Shown one piece after another: positions 54,791 to 63,734 of a DNA stretch of 64,000 nt (its first letter is position 1; each line of letters begins with the position of its first letter). The notes under the pieces are model-generated. The model did not search any database, was not told the DNA's origin, and saw only the letters and a list, made by a program, of their open reading frames with translations. Source of the DNA: Thamnaconus septentrionalis. Lineage: Eukaryota > Chordata > Actinopteri > Tetraodontiformes > Monacanthidae. Made by a program: the position numbers and the translations under genes. Location of the stretch: assembly GCA_009823395.1 (NCBI GenBank), contig CM020501.1:22309861-22373860 (forward strand), given 5' to 3'.

Positions 54791-55531
54791 TGGAAACAAA
54801 GAAACATAGAAACTGGTGAAGCAGGAACCTTTTCCATGTAACTCAAATCCCCTTTCAGCACGTTTGTTCCTCATCCTTCTCTCCATCTCCTGTGAACTAC
54901 CAGGTTTGACGCTCCTCAAACCACACACAGGGAGTAGTCCACTGGTTCCCCTCCCTGCAGTTATTCATCCAGACAGCCCAACTTTACCAAAAAGGTAGAT
55001 CTGACTGCACGGACCACAAACCACAACCATTCACCATGAGGAATGTTCAAAGCACATGGGAATGGAATTTTTTCCTCCAACTGAGCTACACAGTACAAAT
55101 CATCTTAATGTAGGTATCCTGAAGTAATGTTTGCATTTAGGTGAAAGGCCAAAAGATGCTGGAAAATGCCGACTTTAAGAAAAAAAATCAGAGTTTTTTT
55201 TTTGTTAGCTTGGATTTTGGTTTTGGTTGGTTTGGCTTTTTGATTCGGCAGTGGGTGTGAAAATTGTCCTCCTCTGGACCCACCCACAGAACGGAGTCAA
55301 TTTCCTCTCTCTGCATGATCTTTGGTCTTTCCTTTTTTTTTTTTACCCCGATTTGACTCTAGCGGAGACCCGCCCATGCTGCCTCCTGCGGCTCCTACCC
55401 CGGCTTTTACCTGCAAACACGCACAAACACGGTGAGGAAAGTCGTTCCTCAGGTCGCCTCTGAAGTCGACGGCAGAGGAAGCTTCTAATATTCCTCAAAG
55501 ACACAGCGCAAAGGAGAGTCATTTGACTCTG

Positions 55532-55532
<1 letters not shown>
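54791..55532. other. Unassigned stretch
   Basis: 54791-55030 may continue the LINE but is too diverged to say. T runs at 55193-55203 and 55331-55344. Confidence 0.4.

Positions 55533-55567
<35 letters not shown>
55533..55567. repeat. (TG)17 microsatellite
   Basis: Uninterrupted TG run. Confidence 0.95.
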
Positions 55568-55570
<3 letters not shown>

Positions 55571-55678
55571 TTTGAGGAGGAGGAGGGTCGTCCTTGAGTG
55601 GCTGGATGGTGAGAAGGAGTGTGTTTGTTTGAACAGCCAGGAAACAGAGGAGGGGACACAGAGGGGGGGCGGGACATG

Positions 55679-55720
55679 GTGTGTGTGTGTGTGTGTGTCT
55701 GTTGCGTGTATGTGTGTGTT
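55679..55720. repeat. Interrupted (GT)n microsatellite
   Basis: GT runs separated by CTGTTGCGTGTA. Confidence 0.88.
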
Positions 55721-55790
55721 GAAGCAAAGAAGATATGATGTGTATATTAAAGATAGAGAGGCGGTGAAAGGTAATGATGACAGGGAGAGC

Positions 55791-55797
55791 AGTGTGT

Positions 55798-55836
<39 letters not shown>

Positions 55837-55842
55837 TGTGTG
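55791..55842. repeat. (GT)n microsatellite
   Basis: GT run ending in GCGCGTGTG. Confidence 0.95.
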
Positions 55843-57086
55843 GATGTGTCCGTGTGCTGGATAAACAAGGGGGCGGAGGCAAGGATGAAAGTAAAGATAG
55901 AGAGCAGCGCTTGATGAAGACACTGCTCCCCAGCAGATGCCAGGTGTTTCGCTCTATACAGGCGTGCGTGTGCGAGTGCATGCATGTGCCAAACTCATCA
56001 CGGCAGCAGGTCGGAGACGACTGGCGGCGTTGATGGCAGTGACGAGGGTGATGAGGATAATGATCACATGATGATGGCAGCAACAGGGAGGCTGGGAGAC
56101 TTATTACAGTCTGAATAATGTAAAAAAGTCATAAATGAATACATAATCCACGAGTCCACGATGCTACACGTGGCCCCGACAGCTGCCTACCTGCGTCTGG
56201 TGCAGATTACAAGCCTGAAACAGAGGGATTTTTTCTACCCTAATGTGGAATTACTCCATATAATCCCATTAACTGTTGGCTGTTAGCTAAAGGCAAAAAC
56301 CTCCAGGAGCTTCCGACTCATTCCGATCTCATTCACTTTCAGCCCCTGGTCACAGTACAGACCAACTGGACCAATCAGCATCCGCCTGAGGAGAAGGAGG
56401 CAGGAGCTGTGATAGGGGAAACAAGTGATGGCATATTTAGCCTGGTGTTTACAACCTCTTGCCCAAGTTTCCAACCATTTTGGCTCAAGTAAGATGTGAA
56501 GTGTTACCAGCTAGTGCTTGAAATCGCATATCGAAACAACATTGTTCACTCAACAATGACTACTTACTCTTTGATTGCTGATTTAATTACTCGGGGGGGG
56601 AAAAAATGAAAATAATGCTTTAAAAAATGAAACAAATGTGACAACACACTCAAACTGTTCTGGTTTGCTGCTGCTCTCTTTCTCTAGTTTTGCTTTTCCT
56701 ATTCTGCTTCGACCTCCTACATCGCTTCGCTCTCTTTGACCACAAAGTGTGTTTCGACTTCTGTGATGGACGATGACAAAAGACAAAAGACGACCTTCCT
56801 GCTTTGAGAAAAAAAACCAAAACCAAAAAAACAACTAAAAAACAAAAGAGAAATCTTGCGACTGAACCAGCAGGTTTTGCCTGTTGACCCATTAACAGCC
56901 GGTCGATACCAGCGGCAGCAGAGTCTCACCGGGCCCCGACAGGTGAGATCAGACCAAGGGCTAACAAGCGATTCTGCTCGAGGCGGCCAGCAGGGGGGGA
57001 CATAATGAGCGTCTCTGAGGACGAACGGACGGGAAGGACAACCTCTGCCGGAGCTCAAAGCTTGTGTTTCCCTCCAGGGTTGGTTT
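55843..57086. other. Unassigned stretch
   Basis: Mixed DNA with GATGATGAT groups near 56040-56075 and a G run at 56593-56600. No gene. Confidence 0.45.
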
Positions 57087-57120
57087 CATTTATTTATATA
57101 TTTATATATTTATTTATTTT
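57087..57120. repeat. (TTTA)n run
   Basis: TTTA/TATA units, AT-only. Confidence 0.85.
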
Positions 57121-57474
57121 CCCAGGCAGAGAGTGACGGACCAGGAGACTGAGGGACAGGAAGGGAGCAGGGGGCGGAGCCTCCTCTCATCCCAACCACT
57201 AGGGGGTTAAACTGCGGGAATGATGAGGGTTGTCAAGCTAACCTTCTAAATTGAAATTTTACTTTAAAGTTTAATTGAAATCACGCTGACTCGGGAGGAA
57301 CCAGGCCTTTGGGGTCAGTTTAGCTGGCGCCCCACTCTGGTGGAAACTGGTACCGACTCCGTTCTGCTCGACGCTCACGGCGACGACCAAAGTCCCCCCC
57401 CCCACCACACACTCCCCACCCCCACCACCAACAATGTGAAGGCGGAGCTTGTGAATCTGACAGGACCGGGTGAC
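57121..57474. other. Unassigned stretch with C-rich run
   Basis: 57394-57425 is almost pure C with A interruptions (i-motif/quadruplex potential). No gene. Confidence 0.45.
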
Positions 57475-57660
57475 GTGACCCATCTGGACGGTCAGAGGTT
57501 GTTTATAGCGGTGGGAAGAATCTGCTTAAACAGGAGGTTTCCCTCGGTCGTTACGGCCGCTTGTTCGGCGGCTCGTTATGTAAGAGAACAGACTCCCGAC
57601 TGGAGCCGGCCGCTGCTCCTGCTTTAATTCTGCCTGCTAAGTCGAGTCGGGGGCCACGAG
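57475..57660. other. CpG-containing candidate regulatory block
   Basis: Repeat-free sequence with GGTTGTTTATAGCGG, GTCGTTACGGCCGC and GGCGGCTCGTTATG. Confidence 0.22.
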
Positions 57661-57944
57661 GCGAATCCTCACACAAAGGCGGCGCTGACAGGAAGCTCAC
57701 ACACTCGCTGCTGCTGGGGGGGGGGGTTTAGGTGTCCAGGGATCGTAAAAAAAAAACTATGAAATAATTTAATAAAGACATGGGCAAAAATCCACCGTCT
57801 TCAGGTTAAAAGCATGAAAGTGTCTGAGGAAACTTTCCAAATGAGCTTTGAAATTGAAATGTTTTAAATAAAAAAAATGCAGAAGGAGGAAACTTGGAAA
57901 TGTTTCACTTTCTGACAAGTCTGACACGTCGTTACACACAACAG

Positions 57945-57980
57945 GACGAGGAGACATAATTGACGTCTCCTCGTCAATTA
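57945..57980. repeat. Two overlapping perfect inverted repeats
   Basis: GACGAGGAGAC (57945-57955) pairs with GTCTCCTCGTC (57965-57975), and TAATTGACG (57957-57965) pairs with CGTCAATTA (57972-57980). The two hairpins share bases and exclude each other. A T run (57983-57998) follows. Confidence 0.85.
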
Positions 57981-58190
57981 CGTTTTTTTTTTTTTTTTCC
58001 TCCATTCAGCTCTGTCACTGCAGAGAGTTCAGAGTTCAGCCTGAAGTTCTGGAGCCTGAAGCTGCTGCTTTTATTAAGTGGATGTCAGAAAAAGAACCAG
58101 AACCTGCACAAAGTCCCAGCGAGTCGCTGCGACGCCTCCGAGGGAGTTTAGTTCTGCGTTTGTTTGATTCACCAGGACGTCTGAATTGGT

Positions 58191-58223
58191 GGTGATGATG
58201 ATGATGACGAAGATGAAGATGAT
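58191..58223. repeat. (GAT)n run
   Basis: GATGAT units with GAA interruptions. Confidence 0.85.
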
Positions 58224-58300
58224 TATTTTCTACCTGGTCTTCAGTCCCGCTCCATCACATGATTCAAAAGAAAAACCCTCTAGATGTCCAGAAGGAAGCA

Positions 58301-58490
58301 TATTTAGCCCTCTGTTTGCAGCCTCCAGCTAAAACCGATACTGTCTTTTCCGCAACTTTTGAGTGAGGCCAAATAACAAGGTGTTGTCTGGGGGGAGGAG
58401 TGAGGGGAGGAGCCAATACCTGGCTTGGCTGCGTGTAATCACCGTTCTGGTAGAGGTGTCAGCGCTCTATATGACATCACAAAGGGACTA
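58301..58490 (+). repeat. Dispersed repeat copy
   Basis: CCCTCTGTTTGCAGCCTCC at the left and TGACATCACAAAGGG at the right, the same two modules as 48747-48958. No inverted termini are visible. Confidence 0.5.
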
Positions 58491-59171
58491 ATATGAAGAA
58501 ATGTGTGTTGTGAGAAGTGGAGCTGGCAGAAGAAATGAAGGTTGGACAGTGAAGTATTAAAAAGCTCCAAGCTGTCAAGTGGTTTTAGAGCGTGAGCGGA
58601 TCAATCAGAGGAAGGGGCGGAGCAAGGGGCGGAGCTACAACCAGAATCTAGCTGTGATTGCTGCACCCAGCTGGACAACAACATTCCATCAGTAGAAGAA
58701 GAGCCAAGAACCGCAGACACCATGGGCTTTTCTCTGTGGCTGATTGGCTCTGGGTCTTGTTAGACTCCGCCCACCAGGAGAAATCCGATTGGTCCAACTT
58801 TACTGGAAAATCATTTTTTCAATTATATTGATCCTCGAGGCTCCTCTCCCTTTCTAAACATTTTTTCAATATGGCTCATTTCCAGGACGGACAGACGGCC
58901 GCAGTCACGGGCGCAGTTCTCTCCATCTACAATGGGAAGCGGTTTAAAGGGAATTTTGTTCTTTTGTTCAGACGCAAAGTCAATAATTTATTCCGCCGGT
59001 TAAAGATTCTGAAATGAAACGACGCCTTCAAAACGCGATGAAGCCGGTGTGCAAAATCCACCACTTGCTGATCTTTCTCCCTCTCTTTCTCTCTCTCGCC
59101 CGCTTTTTCTTTTAACGATATAATGTATGAAGCAATAAAAAATACATGAGTATGAGCCACGCGATGGTCAA
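58491..59171. other. Unassigned stretch
   Basis: 58600-58800 has GGGGCGGAG twice, CTGATTGGCT and CCGATTGGTCC (GC and CCAAT boxes) without a recognisable transcript. Confidence 0.4.
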
Positions 59172-59188
59172 ATGCCCCCTGCTGGTAG
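59172..59188 (-). promoter_or_regulatory. CTCF-like motif
   Basis: The minus strand reads TACCAGCAGGGGGCATT, a strong CTCF core. Confidence 0.4.
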
Positions 59189-59303
59189 CAGCTGGATGAG
59201 CAGTCAGCTGCAGGCCAAACAGCTGGAGGCATATTTAACTCTTACAGATGTCAGCTGAGGATTGACTGATTAGCACAACAAAGATTCTCCAATGTGCTCA
59301 TCG

Positions 59304-59306
59304 CGC

Positions 59307-59357
<51 letters not shown>
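59304..59357. repeat. (CA)n microsatellite
   Basis: About 24 CA units. Confidence 0.95.
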
Positions 59358-59361
<4 letters not shown>

Positions 59362-59469
59362 CCTGCAGCACTGTTCTCAGCGCAGCAGGTCGTCTGACAG
59401 CCGAGGGGTTGAAGTCGGGGCGGCCTGAAAAAGGCTTCGCAGCACTTTGGTGTGCACGTCATGTATCGT

Positions 59470-59491
59470 CCACACACACACACACACACAC
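59470..59491. repeat. (CA)11 microsatellite
   Basis: Uninterrupted CA run. Confidence 0.88.
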
Positions 59492-59945
59492 TCACACGGA
59501 CAAGCACTGATGCACACACACATATGCATGCACCACACCTGAGATCCATCAATGGGAAGGTTTCCACTGCTTCTCATGCTGCATGCTGATCAGAGGAGGC
59601 AGCAGGAGAAGGTGAATGCTTGTCGCGCTGCGATTGGTCGGCTCGTCCTCTCAACTTTTCGGAGCAACTCCGGCCGTTGCGCACTTTTTGGAAGAAAGTT
59701 CAACATGCTCTGCATCCAGAGGATGGTGATCTCTGGAGCTTTTTTGTGAAACAAGTCAAACAAATCCGTCTGGTGTCCAACAGCGCCACCTTGACTGCAG
59801 GAGGGATATTGCAGCAACTCTGGAACAGTGCCACCTTTGTGATGTGTCAAAGGAAGTGAACTGCAGCAACAGGAAGTGTGTGAATAGGAGGGAGCACCTG
59901 TCAAAAAAAAAAATGCCAACAAAGAAGAAGTCAGCAGCGAGAAGA
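59492..59945. other. Unassigned stretch
   Basis: Mixed DNA. The minus-strand frame is open for 110 codons without a recognisable protein. Confidence 0.4.
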
Positions 59946-59946
59946 C

Positions 59947-60100
59947 GAAGAAGAAGAAGAAGAAGAAGAAGAAGAAGAAGAAGAAGAAGAAGAAGAAGAA
60001 GAAGATTCTGAGGAGATTGGAGGTGGAGGAGTGGAAAACAAAAAGAGGCGAGCAAGTGAGAGAGAGAGAGGGAGAGGGAGAGAGAGTGAGACAGAGCGAG
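59947..60100. repeat. (GAA)20 array and adjoining GA-rich tract
   Basis: About 20 perfect GAA units (59947-60005), then G/A-biased sequence with a GA run (60056-60090). GAA/TTC arrays are known to form triplex and sticky DNA. Confidence 0.95.
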
Positions 60101-60173
60101 GTTGCTAATTCACAGTTAATGGAGATTCCTCAGTTTGACACACACGGCGGGAGGCCTTTGAACCACTGCTGTC

Positions 60174-60217
60174 CGCACACACACACACACAAACACGCGC
60201 ACACACACACACACACT
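60174..60217. repeat. (CA)n microsatellite
   Basis: CA run with AA and GCGC interruptions. Confidence 0.92.
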
Positions 60218-60648
60218 TAGGTTAACATTTGCTACGATCCATTTCGATTTCTCTGCCATCGTTTCGTCTTGCCTGCCGATTGTCAGTCATCAATCACAAA
60301 GCCCCTCCCCCTCATTCGCCCTCTTCTATCTCCCCTGATGACATCATCCACGCCATGAGTCCCTGAGCGGCCACATCAGAAGTGTCCAAACCTCCTCTCT
60401 CTCTGCTGCACAGCAGGCCGATCGAAGGAAGGAATGCGCTGCGTTAGCGAAACACCCGGGGCAGGAAGTCGGGGAGGTGGGCCGAGTGGGGGAGGGGAGG
60501 CGGGGGAGATATCAGTGTTTTTTTTTCCTTCCTTTTTTTAAAATGTATCAGCGCCTTTGTAATGCAGGTGCATTGATCTCACGTCATCGATATTCCCCCT
60601 GAGGAAACTCAGCAAAACACGAAGCAGGCAGGCAGCTGTGAGCGGGCA
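60218..60648. other. Unassigned stretch
   Basis: Contains a G-rich run at 60466-60508 with quadruplex potential and a T run near 60519-60526. No gene. Confidence 0.45.
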
Positions 60649-60664
60649 ACCAGCAGGGGGCAGC
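60649..60664 (+). promoter_or_regulatory. Strong CTCF-like motif
   Basis: ACCAGCAGGGGGCAGC matches the CTCF core at every informative position. Opposite orientation to the site at 59172-59188. Confidence 0.5.
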
Positions 60665-60720
60665 ATTGAGCGAAATATGTATCGTGAATTAAAGGAAATT
60701 CACAATGTCGTTCGTGCCAG

Positions 60721-60985
60721 ACTGAATAGATCGGAACCAGTCCGAACTGACCTGAACCAGTCTGAACTGATCTGAACTGGTCTGAACAGATCTGAACTGA
60801 TCTGAACCAGTCTGAACTGATCTGAACTATTCTGAACTGGTGAAAACCGATCTGAGCTGGTCTGAACCAGTCTGAATTGGTCTGAATCAATCTGAACCAG
60901 TCCGAACTGACCTGAACTGGTCTGAAGAGATCTGACCTGGTCTGAACCAGTCTGAACAGATCTGAACTGGTCTGAACTGGTTTGA
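60721..60985. repeat. Minisatellite, 10-bp unit, 26 copies without indels
   Basis: Units of the type TCTGAACTGG, TCTGAACTGA and TCTGAACCAG follow each other in exact 10-bp register from 60721 to 60980, with point changes only. Three units make 30 bp, so minus-strand frames stay open for up to 143 codons (FRPVQTSSDW-type repeat). The frame is a repeat artefact unless shown otherwise. Confidence 0.95.
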
Positions 60986-61474
60986 GGCCACGCCCACACA
61001 CAGATCTATCCTGCGAGATATCAGAGGTGGACAGACGCATCCAGGCGGCTCATCCTGGTTCTTCTCACCACGACGTACATTCAAAGAAAAAAGCATCTGT
61101 CCATCAGCAGCTCCACTGAAGCGCGGCGGCCACATTGTCCAGGCAGAAGAATCAGACGAGAGTTTGATGGGAGTCAGATTGGAATTCTGTGGGCTGATGA
61201 GAAGCGGCGGCGGTGGGCGGCGCCCTTCCGTCAGACGGCAGTCCAGTCGGATGACACGCGTGAAATTGGAGAAGAGGAACTTCAGCGTGTGTGAGAGAGA
61301 GAGAGAGATAAAAGGCGCATCTGGATCTTCTGATGGAAGGAGCTAGAAAAAAATAATAATAAAGAAAATTCACAATTTCAATCTCAACTTGAAGCTTTGA
61401 AATTTTCAGAATTTTTTTTGTTTTCTGTCTTTGCCCCACACCCGCTTCCAGCAGAACTTTATTGACTCTGCTCA

Positions 61475-61475
<1 letters not shown>
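60986..61475. other. Unassigned stretch
   Basis: Contains a GA run at 61293-61309 and AT-rich sequence after 61345. No gene. Confidence 0.45.
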
Positions 61476-61505
<30 letters not shown>

Positions 61506-61507
61506 CC
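61476..61507. repeat. (CTG)n(TTG)n repeat
   Basis: Five CTG units, two TTG units and three CTG units; poly-Gln on the minus strand is repeat-derived. Confidence 0.9.
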
Positions 61508-61654
61508 AGTTGCTGTTCCTGACCTTTAACCCCAATGCGGGGGCCTACAGGAGGTGGGGGGTCCCAGGAATCAGGTTGAGCCTTCAATTTAAAGCCACAA
61601 ACGATGAAAATGAGAGCTGAAGATCTTTGAAAGATCGGTCGAGCTTTTCCGCAG

Positions 61655-61835
61655 CAGCGACGGAGTTAATCAGAGCAGCCGGCAGACGTAGCAGCGCTAA
61701 TCAAGGCGGTGAGCGGCAGCGGCGGCGGCCGCATTAAAATCACAAACGGCTCAATTCAGCGACAGCCGCACGTATAAATAACCGACTCGGCCCATTAAAC
61801 TCATCAGAGCAGGCGCCGGCTGACAGGGAACACGG
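61655..61835. other. Candidate conserved non-coding block
   Basis: GAGTTAATCAGAGC, GCGCTAATCAAGGC, CCGCATTAAAATCAC, CGTATAAATAACCG and CCCATTAAACTCATC lie in repeat-free CpG-bearing sequence. Confidence 0.33.
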
Positions 61836-61851
61836 CAGGTTACATCCAACG

Positions 61852-61857
61852 CACACA

Positions 61858-61890
<33 letters not shown>
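61852..61890. repeat. (CA)n microsatellite
   Basis: CA run with one CTC interruption. Confidence 0.93.
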
Positions 61891-61895
<5 letters not shown>

Positions 61896-61906
61896 GTCTC
61901 ACACTC

Positions 61907-61942
61907 GCGCACACACTCACACACACACACACACATACACAC
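61907..61942. repeat. (CA)n microsatellite
   Basis: CA run with CTC and TA interruptions, 17 bp after the previous one. Confidence 0.88.
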
Positions 61943-62056
61943 GCAGGCGGTTGTCAGAGTGAATTACCTGCGTGTCAGAATGGAAGAGATAAATCGCAGC
62001 GAGAGTGCAGCAAATTGACTCCGTCAAGGCTGTTGATCTATTGTTGTGGGGCAGGG

Positions 62057-62058
<2 letters not shown>

Positions 62059-62090
<32 letters not shown>
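62059..62090. repeat. (CA)16 microsatellite
   Basis: Uninterrupted CA run. Confidence 0.93.
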
Positions 62091-62092
<2 letters not shown>

Positions 62093-62175
62093 GGCTCTCC
62101 TTTCGCTCTCCATGAAATGTCTCATTTAAGCTACGACAATGTTTTTCGGCGCGCTGCCACTGCTCTGCCCCTCCG

Positions 62176-62222
62176 TGATGTCACAAAGGGGCAACAATGT
62201 CTCTCTCTCTCTCTCTCTCTTC
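62176..62222 (+). repeat. Dispersed repeat module with (CT)11
   Basis: TGATGTCACAAAGGGGC is followed by an eleven-unit CT run and TCTAG. The same order is seen at 48924-48960, ending there in CCCCAG. Confidence 0.5.
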
Positions 62223-62845
62223 TAGGTCAGTGCCCACACCTGCGGCAGCCAGGCATTGGGCTCCGACATTCTTGCTTCCCAAAATGTTGTGGGAGGTCCG
62301 ACACGACGTCAGTTCTTTATATTTTTTCCCTGTTTTGGTGCTTTGCTAAGCTAGGCTAACTCAGGAGCACTGTATCATCGATGGCAGACTGTCTGATCAG
62401 TGACCCTGGCAATCCACTCCCACCCCCAACCCCTCCACAAAAATTCATCAAACATTATCAGTGAAACCCACACATATTTAGTTTGAAATTACAACACTTT
62501 TTAAAATAAAAATTTCAACAATTTATGATCGGTTTTGTTTTGAGTTCAACTTCGGAACTCAACTTTCTCCGCTGCGGGTGCACCTTGCTGCAAAGCTAGG
62601 CTAATTGGTGGGTAGAGTAACAGATACCATAGAAGATCGCAAAGACGAGCAAAGAAGTTTACTTGAAAAATTTCAGTGGAAAATCATAGATAGAAAATCT
62701 GTTTTTTTCATTTCATTTAGTATGAATTTGTACATTTATTATTTTTATCACTTTCTTAAAAAAAAATGTTCACAAACAGGGAGCTAAAAAGGAAAACATG
62801 GATTTTTTTTTAATTTACTTTTATTTTATTTGCCTTTTTATTCTC
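62223..62845. other. Unassigned stretch
   Basis: AT-rich from 62440 onward. No gene. Confidence 0.5.
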
Positions 62846-62849
62846 CCGC

Positions 62850-63065
62850 CTCCCGTCGGTGTCTCCGAGGCTAATTTTCTTGCAGCCGCGCAGTCACATC
62901 GGCGTGACCAACTTTCCCCTCGGCGCTCCGCCTCTCCAGACTCGCCTCCATGAACGCCGACCCACCGGGCTAATTTAATCACGGCCGCCGTCGATGTTTC
63001 CGCCGGGATGCAGCAGGTAATTACAGCCGCGCGGCCGCCGCGGCCTGGCATTATGGGATACGGCA
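62850..63065. other. GC-rich candidate conserved block
   Basis: CpG-dense sequence with GGCTAATTTTCTTGC, GGGCTAATTTAATCACGG and GCAGGTAATTACAGCCGCG, followed by GCGGCCGCCGCGGCC. A likely regulatory block by composition. Confidence 0.33.
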
Positions 63066-63076
63066 TCGGTCCGAGG

Positions 63077-63080
<4 letters not shown>

Positions 63081-63116
<36 letters not shown>
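63081..63116. repeat. (CA)n microsatellite
   Basis: About 16 CA units after GCGC. Confidence 0.95.
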
Positions 63117-63121
<5 letters not shown>

Positions 63122-63438
63122 GGAGGACAGTTTTTGGCTAATTTAGCCGCATGAGCAGATTAAAAGTCGTCGGCGCAACTCTTTCAGACACATGTTTTTG
63201 TTTTTTTTTTCTTTCTTTTTCAAGTCGGTCGCGCAGCCATCGATCGTTTGGCCTTTTCAGTTTGAAGAGGAAGTATTGGGTAATTAAAATAAAGAAAAAA
63301 AAACAGGAAGGATGAAAGGAGGAAGAGGAGGAGGAGGAGAGAAGACCTTTAAAGGCTTCATTTAAAAAAAAAAAAAAAACTACAAAAAACCCTGGTGTGT
63401 TTTTAAGTTGTTTCATTATTAAGACAAGGTGGACGCAT

Positions 63439-63440
<2 letters not shown>
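63117..63440. other. Unassigned stretch
   Basis: T-rich and A-rich runs (63197-63219, 63365-63380) and a GGA group (63318-63340). No gene. Confidence 0.45.

Positions 63441-63500
<60 letters not shown>
63441..63500. repeat. (GT)30 microsatellite
   Basis: Uninterrupted GT array. Confidence 0.97.
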
Positions 63501-63502
<2 letters not shown>

Positions 63503-63525
63503 TGTTATTTCATTATTGGAAAGGG

Positions 63526-63556
63526 GTGGGGGAAGTGGGAGGGGGAGGGCGGGCAG
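63526..63556 (+). other. G-rich tract with quadruplex potential
   Basis: Five or more runs of three to five G within about 30 bp. Confidence 0.6.
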
Positions 63557-63657
63557 GAATTGTCCAAAGACTTTTAATTGGATTGCTAAAGTGCTTCCTT
63601 AATTGAGTTCTGTATTCTCGCTAATATAAAAAAAAACCCTCTACATCTTTGTTTTGC

Positions 63658-63660
<3 letters not shown>

Positions 63661-63708
<48 letters not shown>
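63661..63708. repeat. (CA)21 microsatellite
   Basis: CA array ending in CGCACAC; inverted relative to 63441-63500. Confidence 0.97.
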
Positions 63709-63709
<1 letters not shown>

Positions 63710-63734
63710 TACACTACAGCGTGTGGACTGCCGC

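Noticed and set aside
55343..56083. 246-codon minus-strand frame
   Set aside because: It consists mostly of Thr-His repeats from three GT arrays. No domain.
57945..57998. Rho-independent terminator
   Set aside because: Hairpin plus T run fits the pattern, but the context is vertebrate DNA where such terminators do not operate; reported only as a structural curiosity.
60609..61040. 143-codon minus-strand open frame with a regular 10-residue repeat
   Set aside because: It comes from the 10-bp minisatellite; the alternative minus frame is open too, so there is no frame-specific signal.
62199..62230. Splice acceptor (CT run followed by TCTAG)
   Set aside because: The pyrimidine tract is a CT microsatellite within a dispersed repeat, and no coding exon follows.
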